From Flavobacteriaceae bacterium (GTDB lineage: Bacteria > Bacteroidota > Bacteroidia > Flavobacteriales > Flavobacteriaceae): a stretch of 33,943 bases of DNA. The position numbers and the translations under genes were made by a program. Below the pieces are notes generated by a model that saw only the letters and a program-made list of their open reading frames with translations, made no database searches and had not been told where the DNA came from. Positions 10,228-21,300 of this stretch are shown one piece after another. The first letter of the stretch is position 1. Every line of letters starts with the position of its first letter. The stretch lies in contig JANSXN010000021.1 in assembly GCA_024742935.1 (NCBI GenBank), forward strand, positions 1-33,943. The letters run 5' to 3'.

Positions 10228-10235
10228 TATCTTTG
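10228..10235 (+). promoter_or_regulatory. Possible ruvB -7 element, leaderless arrangement
   Basis: Exact TAtcTTTG ending five bases before the ruvB ATG at 10241. A start of transcription four to six bases after the element would fall at the ATG itself. No TTG is present at the right distance upstream, so this may be chance; the 10080-10112 promoter is the alternative. Confidence 0.4.
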
Positions 10236-10240
10236 TTTTT

Positions 10241-11263
10241 ATGAACGAAAATTTAGACCCAACAGGTGAAAACTTCACGCCCGAAGAACTCGATATAGAA
10301 CGCAAATTAAGACCGCTTTCCTTTGATGATTTTACCGGTCAGGATCAAGTATTGGAAAACCTGAAAATATTTGTCCAAGCTGCAAACCTTAGGGGAGAAG
10401 CACTCGATCACACCCTTTTTCATGGGCCCCCGGGATTGGGGAAAACCACACTTGCGCATATATTGGCTAACGAACTCGAAGTGGGCCTAAAAATCACCTC
10501 AGGACCTGTGCTGGATAAACCCGGTGATCTTGCCGGTTTGCTAACCAATTTGGAAGAAAGAGATGTCTTGTTTATTGACGAAATCCACCGCTTGAGCCCC
10601 ATTGTTGAAGAATACCTCTATTCGGCTATGGAGGATTATAAAATTGATATTATGATTGAAAGCGGTCCCAATGCGCGCACCGTTCAGATTCATCTCAACC
10701 CGTTTACCCTTGTAGGCGCCACCACACGCTCCGGTTTGCTCACTGCGCCTATGCGTGCCCGTTTTGGAATTGCCTCAAGACTGCAATATTACAACACAGA
10801 ACTCTTAACCACCATCGTGCAACGCAGTGCAGATATCCTCAAAGTAAAAATTGGCATGGAAGCCGCCATTGAAATCGCAGGACGCAGCCGTGGTACACCG
10901 CGTATCGCAAATGCACTCCTTCGGCGTGTAAGAGACTTTGCGCAAATAAAAGGCGATGGCGCCATTGATATCAAAATTGCAAAATATGCCTTGGAGGCCT
11001 TAAATGTAGATGCCTTTGGTCTGGACGAAATGGACAATAAAATTCTCACCACCATCATAGATAAATTCAAAGGCGGTCCCGTGGGAATCACCACCTTGGC
11101 AACCGCTGTAAGCGAAAGCGCCGAAACCATTGAAGAAGTCTATGAACCCTTCCTCATCCAGCAAGGGTTTATCATGCGCACACCCAGAGGACGCGAAGTC
11201 ACAGAAGCAGCATACAAACACTTAGGCAAATTAAAAGGCCCCACACAAGGGGGGCTGTTCTAA
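10241..11263 (+). CDS. ruvB: Holliday junction branch migration helicase RuvB
   Basis: 340 residues, the usual RuvB length. Walker [10 protein letters not shown] is at 62-70, Walker B FIDEIHR at 111-117, sensor GATTRSG at ~159-165, and the arginine-finger segment MRARFG at 171-176, followed by the winged-helix C-terminal domain. RuvB hexamers drive branch migration of Holliday junctions with RuvA. I chose the ATG at 10241: an in-frame upstream GTG/ATG region (from 10178) would add a 21-residue tail not seen in the family and would start inside the hairpin. ruvA is not adjacent; it lies 3.5 kb downstream at 14777. queG follows after 71 bases containing a short tandem repeat. Confidence 0.96.
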   Translation: MNENLDPTGENFTPEELDIERKLRPLSFDDFTGQDQVLENLKIFVQAANLRGEALDHTLFHGPPGLGKTTLAHILANELEVGLKITSGPVLDKPGDLAGLLTNLEERDVLFIDEIHRLSPIVEEYLYSAMEDYKIDIMIESGPNARTVQIHLNPFTLVGATTRSGLLTAPMRARFGIASRLQYYNTELLTTIVQRSADILKVKIGMEAAIEIAGRSRGTPRIANALLRRVRDFAQIKGDGAIDIKIAKYALEALNVDAFGLDEMDNKILTTIIDKFKGGPVGITTLATAVSESAETIEEVYEPFLIQQGFIMRTPRGREVTEAAYKHLGKLKGPTQGGLF

Positions 11264-11284
11264 TATTCATTTCGATTTAAAATT

Positions 11285-11314
11285 AAAATCTGCGAAAATC
11301 TGCGAAATCTGCGG
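11285..11314. repeat. Short tandem repeat, three copies of ~10 bases
   Basis: Two exact copies of aaaatctgcg (11285-11294, 11295-11304) and a third lacking one A (aaatctgcg, 11305-11313), followed by gg and an A-run. It lies in the 71-base gap between ruvB and queG. I recall similar aatctgcg-rich strings between genes in other Bacteroidota genomes, but cannot check this here. Confidence 0.8.
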
Positions 11315-11334
11315 GAAAACACTAAAAAACTATT

Positions 11335-12258
11335 TTGCTCTCAAAAAATAAAACCACCCAACTCATTAAAACGGAAGCCAATCGCCTCGGTTTCTTGTCT
11401 TGTGGCATCAGTAAAGCCGGTTTTTTGGAAGAAGAAGCACCCCGCCTTGAAAAATGGCTCAACCAAAACATGCACGGTGAGATGCGGTATATGGAAAACC
11501 ACTTTGACAAACGCCTCGACCCCACAAAACTAGTACCCGGAGCCAAGAGTGTCATTTCGCTCTTACTCAATTATTATCCAAAAGAATCCCAAACCGACGA
11601 GACCTATAAAATTTCTAAATATGCCTATGGCACTGATTACCACTTTGTCATTAAAGACAAATTAAAACAGTTGTTGCATTTCATAGAAGCGGAAATAGGC
11701 GAAGTGGATGGCAGGGCATTTGTGGACTCGGCACCTGTGCTCGATAAAGCCTGGGCTGCTAAAAGCGGACTCGGCTGGATTGGCAAACACAGTAACTTGC
11801 TCACACAACAAGTGGGCTCGTTTTATTTTATTGCAGAACTCATGCTCGACCTGGAACTGGAGTATGACACCCCCGTGACTGACCACTGCGGCACTTGCAC
11901 AGCCTGCATCGATGCCTGTCCCACCCAAGCCATCGTTGAACCTTATGTTGTGGACGGAAGTAAATGCATTTCTTACTTTACAATCGAATTAAAAAACGAA
12001 ATCCCAAACGATGTAAAAGGCCAATTTGACGATTGGGTTTTTGGCTGTGACATCTGCCAGGATGTATGTCCCTGGAACCGCTTTTCAAAACCACACAACG
12101 AGCCACTGTTCAACCCCAAGCCCGAACTGCTTTCCATGACCAAAAAAGATTGGGAAGAAATCACCCGCGACGTGTTTCAAAAAGTATTTCAAAAGTCGGC
12201 AGTAAAACGCACTAAGTTTGAGGGTTTACAGAGGAATATTGGGTTTTTAAAAGATTAA
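11335..12258 (+). CDS. queG: Epoxyqueuosine reductase QueG
   Basis: 307 residues: a DUF1730-type cobalamin-binding N-terminal region with the family's [12 protein letters not shown] segment (Asp131 is the likely catalytic Asp). Two [4Fe-4S] binding sets follow: [11 protein letters not shown] (Cys185, 188, 191, 195) and CDICQDVC (Cys238, 241, 245, with Cys211 available as a further ligand). QueG reduces epoxyqueuosine to queuosine in tRNA, a cobalamin-dependent cytosolic step. It lacks the C-terminal HEAT-like extension of the longer E. coli protein, giving a shorter form. The start is TTG at 11335: the frame opens only after a TAA at 11323, there is no upstream ATG, and the next ATG (codon 46) would remove conserved sequence. 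Confidence 0.92.
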   Translation: MLSKNKTTQLIKTEANRLGFLSCGISKAGFLEEEAPRLEKWLNQNMHGEMRYMENHFDKRLDPTKLVPGAKSVISLLLNYYPKESQTDETYKISKYAYGTDYHFVIKDKLKQLLHFIEAEIGEVDGRAFVDSAPVLDKAWAAKSGLGWIGKHSNLLTQQVGSFYFIAELMLDLELEYDTPVTDHCGTCTACIDACPTQAIVEPYVVDGSKCISYFTIELKNEIPNDVKGQFDDWVFGCDICQDVCPWNRFSKPHNEPLFNPKPELLSMTKKDWEEITRDVFQKVFQKSAVKRTKFEGLQRNIGFLKD

Positions 12259-12357
12259 GTCATTTAAGACTTTTCAGATTTTAAAAAACTGTCAGAACAG
12301 AACAAACTACCCCTTAAAACATTAACAATTAAATTTTCCAAATTTCGGGGATAAACT

Positions 12358-12365
12358 TACCTTTG
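12358..12365 (+). promoter_or_regulatory. maeB promoter (-7 element)
   Basis: Exact Bacteroidota -7 element TAccTTTG, 23 bases before the maeB ATG at 12389. Predicted transcription start is near 12370, giving a leader of ~19 bases. No clean TTG -33 element is visible at the usual distance. Confidence 0.65.
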
Positions 12366-12388
12366 CTAGTCAGACAAACTACTAACCA

Positions 12389-14704
12389 ATGAGTAAAGAA
12401 AGCAGAAGAAGAGAAGCATTAGTTTATCATGCCAAGCCAAAACCCGGCAAAATACAGGTAGTACCCACTAAGAAATATGCAAGTCAGCGTGACTTGTCAC
12501 TGGCTTATTCGCCCGGTGTGGCAGAACCTTGTCTTGAGATTGCCAAAGACAAAAACAACGTCTATAAATACACTACTAAAGGAAATCTTGTCGCCGTTAT
12601 TTCAAATGGAACCGCTGTTTTAGGCCTGGGAAATATTGGCCCGGAAGCTTCAAAACCGGTGATGGAAGGCAAAGGGCTGCTCTTTAAAATTTTCGCAGAT
12701 ATCGATGTCTTTGATATTGAAGTGGATACAGAAGATGTCGAAGCCTTTGTCCAAACCGTAAAAAACATTGCCCCTACTTTTGGAGGTATCAATCTAGAGG
12801 ATATCAAAGCCCCTGAAGCCTTTGAAATTGAACGCCGCCTCAAAGAAGAACTCGACATTCCTGTAATGCACGACGACCAGCACGGTACGGCGATTATTTC
12901 GGCAGCTGCTTTAATCAATGCGCTGGAACTCGCAAATAAAAAAATCAACAAAGTAAAAATAGTCATCAGTGGGGCAGGTGCCGCGGCTGTTTCGTGTACA
13001 CGACTTTACAAAGCTTTTGGCGCTAAGCGGGAAAATATTGTGATGCTGGACAGTAAGGGCGTCATTAGAAAAGACCATCCCAATCTAAGTGTCGAAAAAG
13101 GAGAGTTTGCTACCTCAAGAAAAATTGACACACTCGAGGAAGCCCTTAAAAAAGCGGATGTATTTGTAGGGCTTTCTGTGAGGGATATTGTGACGCCTGC
13201 AATGCTCAAATCGATGAACAAAAACCCCATCGTTTTTGCGATGGCAAACCCCAATCCTGAAATTGAATATGATCTCGCCATCAAAACCCGTGAGGATATT
13301 ATTATGGCTACAGGACGGTCAGACCACCCCAACCAGGTGAATAATGTACTTGGGTTTCCTTATATTTTTAGAGGGGCTCTGGATGTGAGAGCTTCAAAGA
13401 TTAATGAAGAAATGAAAAAAGCGGCTGTTTTAGCCTTAGCTGAACTGGCTAAAGAACCGGTGCCTGAGCAGGTGAATATTGCTTATGGCGAAACCAAGCT
13501 TAATTTTGGCAGGGACTATATCATCCCAAAACCCTTTGATCCCCGTCTTATTGCAAAAGTCCCTCCTGCAGTGGCTCGCGCAGCAATGGAAAGTGGTGTG
13601 GCCAAAGAGCCCATTGTAGATTGGCAAAAATATGAAGATGAGTTGTATGAGCGTATGGGCTCAGACAATAAGATAGTAAGATTGCTGGTTAATCGTGCAA
13701 AGACAGATCCAAAACGCGTAGTATTTGCCGAGGCAGACCATTTGGATGTGTTAAAAGCAGCACAGATTATTCACGATGAAAAAATTGGGATACCCATTTT
13801 ACTTGGAAGAAAGGAAGTGATATTGGAGTTGATGGAGGAAATTGATTTTGATGCAGATATTGAAATCATTGACCCAAAAGAGGATAGTGAAGATGAAAAA
13901 AGGAATTTTTATGCAAACAAATACTGGGAAAGCAGAAGGAGAAGTGGTGTTACGCTTTATGACGCAAAAAAATGGATGCGGGAACGCAATTATTTTGCCG
14001 CTATGATGGTCAATACCGGCGATGCAGATGCTTTGATAACAGGCTATTCCAGATCGTATCCTTCGGTATTAAAACCCATGCTTGAAGTAATTGGTAAAAT
14101 CGAAGGCGTAGATAAAGTGGCTGCAACAAATTTAATGATTACAAAAAGAGGTCCCATGTTTTTATCAGATACCTCCGTAAATATTGACCCAACAGCTAAG
14201 GAGCTGGCTAAAATTGCACAAATGACTGCTTTTACTATGAAAATGTTTGGAATGACACCGGTGATGGCGATGATCTCCTATACAAATTTTGGTTCCTCAA
14301 AACACGACAGGGCCAAAAAAGTAAAAGAAGCGGTTACTTTACTTCATAGAACAAGCCCTGAATTGATCGTTGACGGTGAAGTTCAAATGGATTTTGCTTT
14401 GAATATGGAAATGCATCAAAAGAATTTTCCGTTTTCAAAACTAGCCGGTAAAAAAGTCAATGCGTTGATTTTTCCAAGTTTGGACTCTGCAAACAGCAAC
14501 TATAAATTGCTTAAGGAATTAAACAATGCCGAGTCAATAGGTCCCATTATGCTGGGAATGAAAAAACCGGTTCACATTTTACAACTGGGTGCGAGTGTTG
14601 AAGAAATTGTAAACATGGCGGCCATTGCAATTATTGATGCACAACAAAAAGAGAAAAGAGAAAAAAGCAGGTTGTCAAAGAAGAAAGGACGCAAAATCAA
14701 GTAA
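12389..14704 (+). CDS. maeB: NADP-dependent malic enzyme with C-terminal phosphotransacetylase-like domain (MaeB type)
   Basis: 771 residues, the length of the two-domain MaeB form. The N-terminal malic domain contains LAYSPGVAEPC and the metal/substrate segment PVMHDDQHGT (residues ~158-167). The nucleotide-binding loop SGAGAAAVSC follows at ~194-203. From ~430 the protein is a phosphate acetyl/butyryltransferase-like domain, which in this family is usually regulatory (acetyl-CoA sensing) rather than catalytic. The reaction is oxidative decarboxylation of malate to pyruvate, yielding NADPH. NADP rather than NAD preference is inferred from the family. It appears to be a single-gene unit with its own promoter; ruvA has a separate promoter. 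The C-terminus is Lys/Arg rich. Confidence 0.93.
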   Translation: MSKESRRREALVYHAKPKPGKIQVVPTKKYASQRDLSLAYSPGVAEPCLEIAKDKNNVYKYTTKGNLVAVISNGTAVLGLGNIGPEASKPVMEGKGLLFKIFADIDVFDIEVDTEDVEAFVQTVKNIAPTFGGINLEDIKAPEAFEIERRLKEELDIPVMHDDQHGTAIISAAALINALELANKKINKVKIVISGAGAAAVSCTRLYKAFGAKRENIVMLDSKGVIRKDHPNLSVEKGEFATSRKIDTLEEALKKADVFVGLSVRDIVTPAMLKSMNKNPIVFAMANPNPEIEYDLAIKTREDIIMATGRSDHPNQVNNVLGFPYIFRGALDVRASKINEEMKKAAVLALAELAKEPVPEQVNIAYGETKLNFGRDYIIPKPFDPRLIAKVPPAVARAAMESGVAKEPIVDWQKYEDELYERMGSDNKIVRLLVNRAKTDPKRVVFAEADHLDVLKAAQIIHDEKIGIPILLGRKEVILELMEEIDFDADIEIIDPKEDSEDEKRNFYANKYWESRRRSGVTLYDAKKWMRERNYFAAMMVNTGDADALITGYSRSYPSVLKPMLEVIGKIEGVDKVAATNLMITKRGPMFLSDTSVNIDPTAKELAKIAQMTAFTMKMFGMTPVMAMISYTNFGSSKHDRAKKVKEAVTLLHRTSPELIVDGEVQMDFALNMEMHQKNFPFSKLAGKKVNALIFPSLDSANSNYKLLKELNNAESIGPIMLGMKKPVHILQLGASVEEIVNMAAIAIIDAQQKEKREKSRLSKKKGRKIK

Positions 14705-14746
14705 AAGTTTTGTGTTTTTTTGAAAATGGATTGATAATAAAAATAC

Positions 14747-14754
14747 TATATTTG
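14747..14754 (+). promoter_or_regulatory. ruvA(-sprA) promoter (-7 element)
   Basis: Exact TAtaTTTG, 22 bases before the ruvA ATG. Candidate TTG elements upstream lie 13 (14731) or 24 (14720) bases away, just outside the usual spacing. As ruvA and sprA are four bases apart, this promoter may also drive sprA. Confidence 0.55.
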
Positions 14755-14776
14755 GCGTTTAACATTAAGTTAACAA

Positions 14777-15358
14777 ATGATAACTCACATTCAGGGAAGA
14801 TTAGTAGAAAAAAATCCAACCAACGTAGTGATTGATTGTGGTGGAGTGGGTTATGAATTAAATATTTCGTTACACACATTTTCAAGCCTTCCAAAGTCTG
14901 ATAATGTAAAATTGTTCACACATCTTTTAGTGAAGGAGGATTCTCATACACTGTTTGGGTTTGCTGATCAATTTGAACGGGAAATTTTTAGATTATTAAT
15001 TTCAGTCTCAGGTGTTGGAGCCAGCACGGCAAGAACCATGCTTTCCTCTATACACCCCAATGCGATTAAAGAGGCAATAGCTCACGGTGAGGTTGCCACC
15101 ATTCAATCCATAAAAGGAATTGGTGCCAAAACCGCACAAAGAGTCATCCTTGATTTGAAAGATAAAATACTCAAAGTATATGCTATTGATGATATTTTGA
15201 GTAAATCAAGCAATACCAACAAAGATGAAGCGTTATCAGCATTGGAAACATTAGGGTTTTTGAGAAAACAAGCTGAAAAAGTTTGTGAAAAAATTTGTAA
15301 TGAAAACCCGGATGCGACTGTAGAAACAATTATAAAATTAGCTTTAAAAAATTTATAA
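14777..15358 (+). CDS. ruvA: Holliday junction binding protein RuvA
   Basis: 193 residues. The N-terminal OB-fold (MITHIQGRLVEKNPTN, residues 1-16 onward) is followed by two helix-hairpin-helix motifs, around VSGVGASTARTM and IKGIGAKTAQRVI (residues ~78 to ~125). A flexible linker leads to the C-terminal RuvB-contacting domain (~145-193). RuvA tetramers hold Holliday junctions and load RuvB. It starts with ATG. The gene is separated from ruvB by queG and maeB and is placed directly upstream of sprA, an order I recall from other Bacteroidota genomes. No anomalies are visible. Confidence 0.95.
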   Translation: MITHIQGRLVEKNPTNVVIDCGGVGYELNISLHTFSSLPKSDNVKLFTHLLVKEDSHTLFGFADQFEREIFRLLISVSGVGASTARTMLSSIHPNAIKEAIAHGEVATIQSIKGIGAKTAQRVILDLKDKILKVYAIDDILSKSSNTNKDEALSALETLGFLRKQAEKVCEKICNENPDATVETIIKLALKNL

Positions 15359-15362
15359 TACA

Positions 15363-18300
15363 TTGGGTACAAAAAATTATTCTAGAAAAAAATTTCAGGT
15401 TAATCATATAGTTTTACTTATCAGTTTATTGTTCCTGACTATAAATGTTTCAGCTCAGGTGCCTGATCCTGAACAGGATCCTGAAGTGGTTCAAGATACA
15501 TTGAGAACAGGTCATTCCATGGGTCAAATGATTTTACCAGACCCTCCCAGCATAAGCGAATTATATACTTTTGACCCCATCTCGGGCATGTATATCTATA
15601 ATCGAATGCTCGGTAATTTTTCTATTTCTTATCCCCTTGTGCTTACTCAGCAAGAATATCAAGACCTCATCTTGAGAGAAGAAATGAAGGATTATTTTAA
15701 AACGAAAATTGATGCAGCCGATGGAAGAAAAGAGGGCTCTGAAGACGAACAGCGTAATTTGTTACCCAGTTTTTATGTGAATTCAAACTTGTTTGAAACT
15801 ATTTTTGGCGGGAATGTGATAGAAGTTATTCCGCAGGGTTCTGTTGAAATGGATCTTGGGATTCTTTATACCAAACAAGACAACCCCTCCTTTTCGCCCA
15901 GAAACCGAAGTAATTTCACTTTTGATTTTGATCAACGCATCAGTCTAAGTTTGTTGGGTAAAGTGGGAACACGACTTCAAATTACCGCAAACTATGATAC
16001 CCAGTCAACGTTTGATTTTCAAAACCAAATCAAGTTAGAATATACCCCCACAGAAGATCAAATCATTCAAGCAATAGAAGTTGGTAATGTGAGTATGCCT
16101 CTTAATAGCTCATTAATTCAGGGAGCACAAAGTTTATTTGGTGTCAAAACAGAATTGCAATTTGGAAAAACAAGAGTTACCGGGGTGTTCTCTGAACAAA
16201 AATCAGAAACGCGCAACGTCATTGCTCAAGGAGGTGGAACTATCAACGAATTTGATGTGTTTGCACTGGAATATGATGAGGACAGACACTTCTTTTTAAG
16301 CCACTTTTTTAGAGATCAATATGATCAAGCCCTAGAACAATATCCTTTTATTAATTCAAATGTTCAGATTTCCAGAATTGAACTTTGGGTTACAAACTTG
16401 TCAAACAATACCGAAAATGTAAGGAATATAGTTGCTATACAGGACATTGGTGAATCAGACCCGGCTCGCATTGGGCTCACATTCCCACCCGGAGGCTTTA
16501 TCAATAGACCTCCAAATTCATTTCCGGATAACGGAAACAACGACTTCAACCCTTTTGGTATTGATGGTGGCGCACAATCAATATTAAACGCAAACATAAG
16601 AAATGTGTCCACAGTTCAATCTGGTTTTGGAGGTGTGCAGGTTAGTGAAGGAAAGGACTATGTCACTCTGGAAAACGCCCGTCGCTTGATGCCAAATGAA
16701 TACACCCTCAATAGTCAACTTGGATACATCTCTTTAAACCAAAGACTTAGCAATGATGAAGTGCTTGCAGTATCTTACCAATATACAGTCAATGGAAGAG
16801 TTTTTCAAGTGGGTGAATTTTCAAATGATGGTGTTAATGCAAATACTGAGGGTGGTATTGGCTCTGAGCCAAACCCAGACCCCAATGCGCCTCAACCCGG
16901 TGAAGCTCAAAATATTGTTGTTAAAATGCTGAAAAGTAATATTGTAAATGTGAATCAACCCATTTGGGACTTGATGATGAAAAACATTTATAGCCTTGGT
17001 GCTTTTCAACTCGAAAGAGAAGATTTTAGATTAAACATACTTTATACAGACCCATCACCTTTAAACTATATCACACCAGCTCCCGGCTCCATAGATTTTC
17101 CCGCTACACCCCTGCCCGAGGATGTTGATCAAACAACACTTTTGAGAGTATTCAACCTAGACCGATTAAATTTCAATAACGATCCACAGCAAGACGGGGA
17201 TGGATTTTTTGACTTTCTTCCCGGAATTACTGTCGATACCCAAAACGGAAGGGTTATTTTTACAACAGTTGAACCCTTTGGTGAACATTTGTTTCAAAAG
17301 TTGAAAAGCCCGGGAAGCTCTGAAAATTACAATGTGCCCGCTACTTATAATGCCAATCAAAATAAATATGTTTTTAGGTCACTTTACAACTCCACAAAAA
17401 CAGTGGCAGAACAACAAGACAGTGATAAAAATAAATTCCAACTTAAAGGGTCATATAAATCCTCCGGGGCAGATGGTATTGCCATAGGAGCATTTAATAT
17501 TCCTCAGGGTTCTGTAACAGTAACAGCCGGCGGAAGATTACTAGTTGAAGGTGTTGATTATACAGTGAACTATCAATTGGGTAGAGTGCAAATTCTTGAT
17601 CAGGCCCTTTTGAATTCAAATACACCCATTCAAATTACAACAGAAAACAATACTCTTTTTGGTCAACAAACAAAAAGATTTACAGGGCTTAACGTTGAAC
17701 ACCAATTCAATGAAAACTTTTTGATTGGGGCTACTTATCTCAATTTAAATGAAAGACCATTAACACAAAAAACCAATTTAAATTCAGAGCCTCTCAACAA
17801 TACCATTTTTGGATTCAATGCAAATTACTCTACACAAGTACCTTTTTTAACTCGATTGGTTAACAAATTACCCAACATCGACACAGATGTAGAGTCAAAC
17901 CTTTCTTTAAGAGGTGAGTTTGCCTATTTACAACCCGGCTCACCCAAAGTAGCCGATTTTGATGGAAAAACAACTGTTTATGTTGATGACTTTGAAGGCT
18001 CACAAACCCTTCTCGATATAAAAGCACCTTTATCCTGGCAACTCGCCAGTACCCCGGTTGATTTTGGAGGAGAACTTGAAAATAACAATCCTGCTTACAA
18101 TTACAACAGAGCAAAATTATCTTGGTACACCATCGACCCCATATTTTATAGCTCCCAAAGACCGGGAGGTATCTCAAACGATGATTTATCGGCATACTCG
18201 GCTAGAAGATTATTTATTAATGAAATATTTCCCGATACAGATATTGTTCAAGGTCAAACACAAGCATTATTTTCACTCGACTTAACCTATTACCCAGGAG

Positions 18301-21300
18301 AAAGAGGACCCTACAACTTTAATCCTGAAACAGGAGGAACAAACACCTTACCAAACCCCGCTTCTCGATGGGCCGGTATTACAAGATCATTAGCAACAAC
18401 TGATTTTGAAAAGTCTAATGTTGAGTTCATCCAATTTTGGGTATTAGATCCATTTATTTATGAGGAAAATGCCGGGAATAATGGAGGTGAGCTCAGGTTT
18501 AATCTGGGTAGTATTTCAGAAGATATTCTCAAAACAGGCAGAAAGCAATATGAAAATGGACTACCAGGAGATGGTGGAACTCAAGGGACAACCCCCACTG
18601 TTTATGGAAAAGTTCCCACAAATCAATCTTTAGTTTATGCTTTTGATACTGAAGGACAAGAACGTACAAACCAAGATTTAGGGCTCAACGGTGCTTCAGA
18701 TGTTGAAGAAGCTGCCTTATTTCCAGCATTTGCAGGTCTTGAAGACCCCGCGGGAGACAACTATACTTATTTTTTACAAGCAGAAGGAGATATTGTCAAC
18801 CGCTACAAAAACTATAATGGTACACAAGGTAATTCCCCTTCTGAAGTAACACAAACCAATCGGGGTTCAACCACACTTCCCGATGTAGAAGATTACAACC
18901 GTGATAACACCATGAATACTGTTAACAGTTATTTTGAATACACTGTTGAAATGTTTCCCGGGATGAATGTAGATAACAACCCTTTTATTACCGACGTAAG
19001 AGAACTTGAAGTTAATACCCAAAATAATGAAACCCAGCAGGTAAGATGGGTGCAATTTAAAGTGCCTGTAAGCAATCCAACAAGGGCTGTGGGTGGTATT
19101 ACTGACTTTAGATCTATTAGATTTATGAGAATGTTTCTAACAGATTTTGAACAAGACATTACGTTCAGATTTGGAACACTTGATTTAGTAAGAGGAGATT
19201 ACAGAAGGTATACACAAAGTCTTAATCCCTCAGGAATTCTCCCCGAAAATAGTAATACACTTTTTGAAGTTGAATCTGTTAATATTGAAGAAAACGCCAG
19301 CAGACAACCCATTCCTTATGTTTTACCTCCAGGAGTAGTAAGAGAAGAATTGATAAACAACAATTCAAATATCAGACAAAATGAACAATCTCTTGCATTA
19401 AGAGTATGTGGTTTAGAACCCGAAGATGGACGCGGAGTATTTAAGAATTACAATATTGATATGCGTCAATACAAAAACCTAGAAATGTTTATCCACGCAG
19501 AGTCGTTACTTGAGGAACTGCCTTTATCTGATGGTGAATTGGTCGCATTTATTAGGTTGGGTAATGACTTGAACCAAAACTTTTATGAAATAGAAATTCC
19601 CCTGAATCCAACAAATTTTGGCGCAACAAATCCGGAGGAAATCTGGCCCATTCAAAATAGACTTAATTTGCCACTCAAACTCTTACAAGAGGTGAAGTCG
19701 CGTGTATTAGGGGACCCCGAAGCATTCGATTTGAGTGAAGTAGTCTTTTTTAATGAATCTGAACTTGATGCAAGTACTGATGGCCCAGAAAATGAAATGC
19801 GAATTGGAATTAAGGGTAGTCCCAGTTTTGGAGCTGTTAGAACCATTATGATTGGGGTAAAGAACCCTACTGATAACAATATTTGCGGTGAAGTTTGGTT
19901 TAATGAACTGCGCCTTTCTGAACTGGAAAATCGAGGAGGTTGGGCTGCTATAGCTAGTATGGATGTGAATTTAGCTGACTTTGCAAATGTAAGTGCCGTT
20001 GGAAGAAGAACCACAGTTGGTTTTGGGTCTATTGAACAGGGACCTAATCAAAGAAGTCTTGAAGATGTACAACAGTATGATATCGTGACAAATGTAAATG
20101 TGGGTCAATTGTTACCTAGAAACTGGGGCATTCAACTTCCATTCAATTACGGTATTGGAGAAGAACAGGTAACTCCCTTTTATGACCCTGAATTCCAAGA
20201 CATTCAACTTGAAAGCAGACTAGACAATGCAGCAGATGCTGCTGAAAGAGATCAAATTAGAGAACAATCAATAGAATATACTAAACGTCAAAGCATCAAT
20301 TTTATTGGGGTAAGAAAGGATAGAACAGGCGATAAGAAACCACAACCCTATGATGTGGAAAACATAACACTTGCTTATTCTTATAATCAAGTAGATCACA
20401 AAAGTTTTGAAATAGAAGAATCACTTCAACAAAACGTACGATTGGGTGCTACTTATGATTACAGCTTCACACCAAAGCCGGTAGAACCGTTTAAGAAAAA
20501 CGATTCATTGTTTAGAAGCCCCTATTTACAATTGCTTAAAGATTTCAATTTTAATTACTTACCCACAAACATTTCGGCAAGTACAAATATCACAAGGCAA
20601 TATAATGAGCAGAAATTCAGGGAGCTTAATTTATTGCCAGGAAACATTGGAGTTCCTACACTTTTTCAGCGAAACTATATGTTTGATTGGCAATATGCAA
20701 TGAATTATAATCTGACAAATTCGCTAAGATTTAATTTCAATGCCTCCAATAACAGGATTGTTAAGAATTATATTGATAATGAGGGTATAATTAATAATGA
20801 TATAGGAGTTTGGGATGGTATTTTTGATGTGGGTGTTCCAGACAGACATTTCCAAACACTTCAAGTAAATTATGATTTGCCTTTTAGTAAAATACCCTTT
20901 TTAAAATTTGTAAGAGCTACTTATTCTTATACCGGAAATTACCAGTGGCAGCGAGGTAGTGATTTATTTAGAAATATAGAGTTGGAACTGGAAGACGGTA
21001 CTGTAGGGATATTTGATTTGGGAAATAACATTCAAAATTCAAATACACACCGAATTAACTCAACCCTCGATATGAATAACTTCTATCGATATATCGGGTT
21101 TACAAAAAAGAGACCCACTCGAGCTTCAAACCGAGGAGGTGAAGGAGATGACACCAAAGGCGACACAAAAAATGAACCAGGTCAAGGCTCACGTGGAGGT
21201 GATGAAACACTCTCTGTTTTTACAACGGGTGATGGAAGTCCCGGTGCAAGAGGAGGTGGGGAACAACCCGGTCAAGGAGCTCCTAGATTAAGTGGGGGTG

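Noticed and set aside
10178-10240. Upstream extension of ruvB
   Set aside because: Adds 21 residues unlike RuvB N-termini and begins within the 3' arm of the hairpin; the ATG at 10241 is the family-typical start.
12562-12966. 134-residue open frame on the minus strand inside maeB
   Set aside because: Low-complexity Ser/Ala/Ile-rich translation, antisense to a strongly conserved enzyme domain, and no promoter; a shadow of maeB codon use.
19652-20014. 120-residue open frame on the minus strand inside sprA
   Set aside because: Ser/Leu/Pro-rich composition without any motif, wholly within a continuous sprA frame.
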